From: Negativicutes bacterium
GTDB lineage: Bacteria; Bacillota_C; Negativicutes; Acidaminococcales; Acidaminococcaceae
Length of the DNA stretch: 15,818 nucleotides
Direction of reading: 5' to 3'
Assembly (NCBI GenBank): GCA_009930275.1
Contig: RZYP01000034.1
Coordinates: 1 to 15,818, forward strand
Position numbers and translations under genes: made by a program. Numbering within the stretch: the stretch's first letter is position 1; each line of letters opens with the position of its first letter. Positions 15,573 to 15,818 of the stretch are shown piece by piece. The notes beneath the pieces were generated by a model. The model had not been told where the DNA came from and searched no databases. It saw nothing but the letters and a program-made list of their open reading frames with translations.

Positions 15573-15818
15573 TACTTAAGGATAATCTATGGAAGGTCAT
15601 GTGGACTTTATCATGGCCTGCCGTCATAGGCATGGTTCTTCATGGTCTAAATACAGTGTTTGACGCAATCTTCGTAGGCAGATTTATTGGCGAAACCGCG
15701 CTGGCCGGTGTTTCAATTGCATATCCTCTCACACAGTTTTCTGTAGGGATAGGAAGCATGATAGGCGTGGGTGCAGGCTCGCTGTTGAGTATAGTTATAG
15801 GTTCCAATGATACTACCA
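15545..15818 (+). CDS. MATE-family efflux transporter, N-terminal part (3' end outside window)
   Basis: The frame from ATG 15545 is open to the window end, giving 91 residues. It reads as a MATE N-terminus: a short basic lead, then WTLSWPAVIGMVLHGLNTVF, DAIFVGRFIGETALAGVSIAYP and the glycine-rich IGSMIGVGAGSLLSI, covering the first two membrane helices and the start of the third. MATE proteins export drugs or metabolites using a Na+ or H+ gradient. The ribosome binding site is GGAGG at 15532-15536. This start, not the one at 15507, gives the MATE frame. As the last visible gene of the transport cargo, it may share the substrate or the control of the ABC pair; that is inference. Confidence 0.85.
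   Translation, partial: MDKNLQKKMILKDNLWKVMWTLSWPAVIGMVLHGLNTVFDAIFVGRFIGETALAGVSIAYPLTQFSVGIGSMIGVGAGSLLSIVIGSNDTT

Overview
The window looks like part of an integrative and conjugative element (Tn1549/CTn-type backbone) from a low-to-mid GC Bacillota, probably a gut Clostridia-type bacterium. The evidence is the backbone order (SNF2-like helicase, MobC, CD1845-like membrane protein, MOBP-type relaxase), strong AGGAGG ribosome binding sites, TTG starts and rho-independent terminators. I cannot name the species. Every supported gene is on the + strand.

Positions 1-4156 are transfer backbone. They hold the C-terminal part of a very large helicase-like protein that is cut by the window start, then a MobC relaxosome protein coupled to it by an ATGA overlap, then a small membrane protein of the CD1845 type. 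Positions about 4205-5700 are a visibly AT-rich island with two genes that look HEPN-related. One has an R-N-x3-H motif. Two hairpins of related sequence bracket the pair. This is cargo placed between the CD1845-like gene and the relaxase gene, and it is the best candidate here for an undescribed system (defence or toxin-antitoxin type). Positions 5760-7160 encode the relaxase. Its expected ATG start reads ATC. A terminator follows, then a cluster of five hairpins (7181-7312), which is the best oriT candidate.

Positions 7409-15818 are a second cargo, a transport locus. Three 11-bp tandem repeats lie just upstream of a strong promoter whose start region is covered by a 36-bp dyad. Then come a TetR-family regulator, a Cys-rich KTR zinc-ribbon protein, a terminator, two exporter-fold ABC half-transporters, an MptD-type ECF S component, an EcfT, a double-domain EcfA, a decayed further EcfA-like ATPase, and the start of a MATE efflux gene cut by the window end. 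The regulator probably controls its own operon. The ABC pair and the S-T-A set are tightly spaced or overlapping, so they are probably co-transcribed. The substrate cannot be read from the sequence. A 38-bp tandem duplication at the MATE start has created an out-of-frame 21-codon upstream ORF.

No rRNA, tRNA, CRISPR array, integrase or insertion sequence was seen.
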